DNA from: Hellea sp.
Lineage (GTDB): Bacteria > Pseudomonadota > Alphaproteobacteria > Caulobacterales > Maricaulaceae
Length of the DNA: 6,970 nucleotides
Assembly: GCA_020628635.1 (NCBI GenBank)
Contig: JAHDEU010000113.1
Coordinates: forward strand, 1-6,970
Reading direction: 5' to 3'
Shown here one piece after another: positions 5,400 to 6,970 of the stretch. The notes under the pieces were generated by a model that worked only from the letters and a program-made list of their open reading frames with translations, was not told where the DNA came from and did no database searches. The translations under genes were made by a program, and so were the position numbers. Positions within the stretch are counted from its first letter, which is position 1. Every line of letters starts with the position of its first letter.

Positions 5400-6257
5400 C
5401 TAGTAGAGCGAGCCGGTGTTCACGACCGGTTGTGTCGCCTTGTCCGAGCACAGCACGACCAGGAGGTTGGACACCATGGCGGCGCGGCGTTCGGGGTCGA
5501 GGTCGATGATGTTCTTGGACTTCAGCTCGGCGAGCGCGTCCTCGACCATGCCGACGGCACCTTCCACAATCTGCTTGCGTGCGGCGATGATGGCACCCGC
5601 CTGCTGGCGCTGCAGCATGGCGCCCGCGATCTCCGGGCTATAGGCGAGATGGCTGATACGGCTCTCGATCACGCGGATCCCGGCGCGCGCGAGTCGGTCC
5701 TGGATCTCGGCGGCAAGGCGCTCGCTGATCTCGTCGGGATGGCTGCGCAAGCTGACCGTGAGTTCGGTATTGGGCTCGTAGGGGAAGCTGCCTGCCATGG
5801 CACGAATGGCGGCCTCGCTCTGGATTTGCACGAAGCTCTCATAGTCATCGACATTGAATACGGCTTCGGCGGAGTCGGACACTTCCCACACGGTGATGGC
5901 CGCAATCTCGATGGGGCTGCCGTCGAGCTCATTGACCTTCAGCTTGCCGCTCTCGAAGTTGCGCACCCGCTTGGAGACCTTGCGCTTGGAGTAGAACGGA
6001 TTGTTCCAGCGCAGGCCGGTGTGGTCGACTGTTCCGACATATTTGCCGAACAGCGACAGCACGGCGGATTGGTTGGGTGCGACGGTGTAGAGGCCCACGA
6101 GCAGGATGACGGACGCAATGGCGATCAGCATGCCCAGCGGTCCGGGAATGATATCCTGGAAGGCCGCGAATAACGCTCCGCCCGCCACAACCAGACTGCC
6201 CAACAGAAAGGGAATGCCCGGCAGGCTCCCCGTGTCTTTTTCCATGATATCCGACAT
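5400..6257 (-). CDS. SPFH/Band 7 (stomatin-prohibitin-like) membrane protein
   Basis: This 285-residue protein has two hydrophobic segments near the N-terminus (about 15-34 and 41-60), followed directly by an SPFH domain (about 60-215): APNQSAVLSLFGKYVGTVDH, GLRWNNPFY, ITVWEVSDSAEAVFNVDDYE, then SRISHLAYSPEIAGAMLQRQQA. A helical tail (216-265) could assemble oligomers, and the protein ends QPVVNTGSLY. SPFH proteins form ring-like membrane scaffolds that organise or protect other membrane proteins; the partner here is unknown. The ATG at 6257 has AAAGGAGAG 4 nt upstream. It is the first gene of a three-gene unit with the ribbon-helix-helix and DUF4177 genes, separated by 3 and 1 nt. There is no linked NfeD-type protease-like partner in the window, which is often found with other SPFH subfamilies. 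Confidence 0.92.
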   Translation of the reverse strand: MSDIMEKDTGSLPGIPFLLGSLVVAGGALFAAFQDIIPGPLGMLIAIASVILLVGLYTVAPNQSAVLSLFGKYVGTVDHTGLRWNNPFYSKRKVSKRVRNFESGKLKVNELDGSPIEIAAITVWEVSDSAEAVFNVDDYESFVQIQSEAAIRAMAGSFPYEPNTELTVSLRSHPDEISERLAAEIQDRLARAGIRVIESRISHLAYSPEIAGAMLQRQQAGAIIAARKQIVEGAVGMVEDALAELKSKNIIDLDPERRAAMVSNLLVVLCSDKATQPVVNTGSLY

Positions 6258-6273
6258 GCTCTCTCCTTTTTGG

Positions 6274-6289
6274 TATCATTTACATATCA
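6274..6289. repeat. Direct repeat, possible operator of the SPFH operon
   Basis: TATCA occurs at 6274-6278 and again at 6285-6289, exactly 11 bp apart, about one helical turn, placing both on the same face of DNA. The pair lies 17-32 nt upstream of the SPFH start codon, in an AT-rich patch (6264-6309) that contrasts with the GC-rich surroundings. The co-transcribed ribbon-helix-helix protein is a candidate binder. Short motif, so chance is possible. Confidence 0.35.
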
Positions 6290-6306
6290 CAAATATTGTT
6301 TTTCAA
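6277..6306 (-). promoter_or_regulatory. Candidate housekeeping-type promoter of the SPFH operon
   Basis: On the minus strand TTGAAA (6306-6301) resembles a -35 box and an AT-rich TAAATG (6282-6277), 18 nt later, could serve as -10. The -10 match is poor; GTAAAT and TGTAAA at 17 and 16 nt spacing are alternatives. The segment is the only AT-rich stretch in the 83-nt gap between the peptidase stop and the SPFH start. No GGAAC box of the EcfG type is present. Confidence 0.4.
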
Positions 6307-6340
6307 TAAGGAATGCAAGGGAGAGGCGTTCGATTTCAGC

Positions 6341-6970
6341 TCAGCGAAGCACGTCCTCCAGAAAATCGGCCTGAATCCGCTCGTAGTAGAGGCGGTTGTT
6401 CAGCTTCCTCCAGCCGTGTCCCTCGTCCGGAATGCGGACGTAGTCGGCGCGGATGCCGTTCTCCCGCAGGGCGCGGACCATGATCTCCGTCTCCGCTATG
6501 TCGATGCGCGGGTCCATCGCGCCGTGGGAGTAGAGCACGGGCACGCGGATATTGTCGGCCTTGGCGACCGGGCTGATCGAGGCGTGGAAGGCGCGGACCT
6601 CTGGATCGGAGATGTCGCCATATTCGATGATGTCGGACGCCTTGAGCGCTGGGCTCGCCACTTCCAGCGCGGTCACCCAATCGCCGACGCCGAATAGCGA
6701 GACGCCCGCATCGAACGCGTCTGGATATTCGGCCAGCACGGCGTTGACGACATAGCCGCCATAGGAGCCGCCCATGACGGCAGCGCGCGACGTGTCCACG
6801 CGGCCGTCCTCTTCCAGCCAAGCCAGCATGTCCACCAGATCGCGAACGCTATCGGTCCGCTTTCGCTGATCGTCCAGCGTGGTGTAGGTGCGCCCGAACC
6901 CGGTCGAGCCGCGCACATTGGGCTGGAACACGGCGATGCCGCGCGACAGCAGATATTGTGCAGTGGCGTT
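6341..6970 (-). CDS. S9 family (prolyl oligopeptidase) peptidase, C-terminal part
   Basis: The last 209 codons are visible; the frame stays open to the right edge (codons 1-13 read NATAQYLLSRGIAV), so the N-terminal propeller and the start lie outside. The alpha/beta hydrolase catalytic domain is clear: QPNVRGSTGFGRTY at the oxyanion region, the nucleophile in GGSYGGY (S69 of this fragment), the acid in HGAMDPRID (D153) and the histidine in PDEGHGW (H185). This matches acyl-aminoacyl or dipeptidyl peptidases of family S9, which cleave short peptides, often in the periplasm of these bacteria. It ends near 6341, 83 nt before the SPFH start, with no strong terminator in between. A role in the neighbouring SPFH unit is not indicated. 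Confidence 0.93.
   Translation of the reverse strand, partial: NATAQYLLSRGIAVFQPNVRGSTGFGRTYTTLDDQRKRTDSVRDLVDMLAWLEEDGRVDTSRAAVMGGSYGGYVVNAVLAEYPDAFDAGVSLFGVGDWVTALEVASPALKASDIIEYGDISDPEVRAFHASISPVAKADNIRVPVLYSHGAMDPRIDIAETEIMVRALRENGIRADYVRIPDEGHGWRKLNNRLYYERIQADFLEDVLR

Noticed and set aside
5430..6173. 247-codon plus-strand open frame opposite the SPFH gene
   Set aside because: Antisense shadow of a clear SPFH protein, with no ribosome binding site or recognisable domain.

Overview
The window is high-GC, densely coded DNA from an alphaproteobacterium. It carries the core general stress response (GSR) locus: phyR on one strand, nepR-ecfG on the other, and a membrane histidine kinase with an HRxxN-type phosphoacceptor box downstream. 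The layout, the protein style and the neighbours (MscS-like channel, DUF2945 protein, S9 peptidase) fit Sphingomonadales, perhaps an Erythrobacter relative. That placement is inference; no marker gene is present to prove it.

Layout. Positions 1-497 (minus strand) hold a small DUF2945/HVA1-type protein followed by the N-terminus of an MscS-type channel, which runs off the left edge. Positions 498-640 are a divergent promoter region containing a near-symmetric EcfG-type promoter (533-559) that can be read both ways. Positions 641-1156 (plus) encode an unrecognised exported protein, and a strong two-way terminator follows at 1181-1207. Positions 1229-1996 (minus) are phyR. Positions 1997-2201 are a second divergent control region with two interlocked EcfG-type promoters. 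Positions 2202-2989 are nepR-ecfG, overlapping by ATGA. Positions 3245-4969 are the sensor kinase. Positions 5021-6257 (minus) are a tight three-gene unit: SPFH membrane protein, ribbon-helix-helix protein, DUF4177 protein. Positions 6341-6970 (minus) are the C-terminal part of a prolyl-oligopeptidase-family (S9) enzyme that runs off the right edge.

How it works together. In the known GSR circuit NepR holds EcfG inactive. Stress-driven phosphorylation of the PhyR receiver domain frees its sigma-like domain, which binds NepR and releases EcfG. EcfG then transcribes promoters of the form GGAAC-N16/17-(C)GTT. The adjacent kinase is the natural candidate to control PhyR phosphorylation, as kinase or phosphatase. 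The window also shows probable outputs: the DUF2945-MscS pair and the 171-residue exported protein share one two-way EcfG-type promoter, and phyR (and perhaps nepR-ecfG) carry feedback promoters of the same type. The SPFH operon shows no EcfG-type promoter and looks independently controlled.

No tRNA, rRNA, CRISPR array, insertion sequence or phage gene was seen. No gene-free stretch exceeds 300 bases; the longest (2990-3244) holds two hairpins and no convincing promoter.
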